Assembly: GCF_000003195.3 (NCBI RefSeq)
Contig: NC_012876.2
Location: 6,675,306 to 6,739,305 of the forward strand
Length of the DNA stretch: 64,000 bases
From: Sorghum bicolor
Lineage: Eukaryota > Streptophyta > Magnoliopsida > Poales > Poaceae
Direction of reading: 5' to 3'
Below are positions 63,936 through 64,000 of the stretch, piece after piece. The first letter of the stretch is position 1. Each line of letters starts with the position of its first letter. A model generated the notes under the pieces. The model made no database searches, was not told the origin of the DNA, and was given only the letters and a program-made list of their open reading frames with translations. Position numbers and translations under genes: made by a program.

Positions 63936-64000
63936 CCATGTGTTTCATAAGAACACCAGGAACATTAGCTTCAAGGCATATATGTGGCGCCATGGCGGTG
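63936..64000. repeat. Continuation of the tandem array
   Basis: CCATGTGTTTCATAAGAACA and following bases match array phrases at about 49300-49360 (ACATTAGCTTCAAGGCATAT, TGTGGCGCCATGGCGGTG). This confirms that the retrotransposon sits inside the array. Confidence 0.9.

Overview
This window is from a grass nuclear genome, most likely an Andropogoneae species such as Sorghum. The reasons are the high density of Tourist- and Stowaway-type MITEs with panicoid-style termini, grass CACTA subterminal repeats built on CCTTTAGCACCGGT, Helitron ends of the CCCGTTGCAACGCACGG...CTAG type, and a Tat-lineage Ty3/gypsy retrotransposon. Host genes are sparse and mostly small or degenerate. Transposable elements make up most of the sequence.

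1-13 kb: AT-rich intergenic DNA with MITEs. A small four-helix membrane protein family occurs three times (2220-2594, a broken copy at 2968-3260, and 11651-11995). A Gly/Pro-rich protein gene with a hydrophobic C-terminus lies on the minus strand (3933-4748) and has a frameshifted relative at 24916-25432. A complete non-autonomous CACTA element with a TAG target duplication occupies 5750-8668. 13-20 kb: a PIF/Harbinger-like element carrying a transposon ORF1 fragment fused to GC-rich DNA (13360-14849), a dense island of MITEs (14922-17511), and the tail of a Helitron with the helicase C-terminus, ending at 19887. 20-26 kb: an LTR-like segment of Del/Tekay type and poorly identifiable DNA.

26-37 kb: two partial CACTA elements side by side. 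The left one (about 26300-30585) has a GRF zinc-finger/membrane gene and a broken TNP2 transposase. The right one (about 30590-37275) has a broken En/Spm second gene ending in a Ulp1-like protease. 37-46 kb: a 0.5-kb hairpin element, small tandem repeats, and a Helitron 3' portion that captured an HD-ZIP IV START fragment and probably a PPR fragment (end at 44156). 46-47 kb: a three-exon minus-strand gene derived from galactinol synthase, with the DxD motif lost and a new membrane tail. Upstream of it lies a tandem array (47280-49619, resuming at 63936).

49620-63935: one young, complete LTR retrotransposon (14,316 bp, CCATG target duplication) inserted into that array. Its two 1,051-bp LTRs differ at one site by my reading. 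It has gag and pol in one frame separated by a UAG codon. On the opposite strand it has a six-exon gene, open for 1,298 codons by my splice model, with its own TATA box. Four copies of a hairpin followed by a CTCGGGGGCTAC-type tract lie downstream of pol, the last forming the 3' polypurine tract.

All splice models and family assignments come from reading the sequence. No database search or expression data were available.
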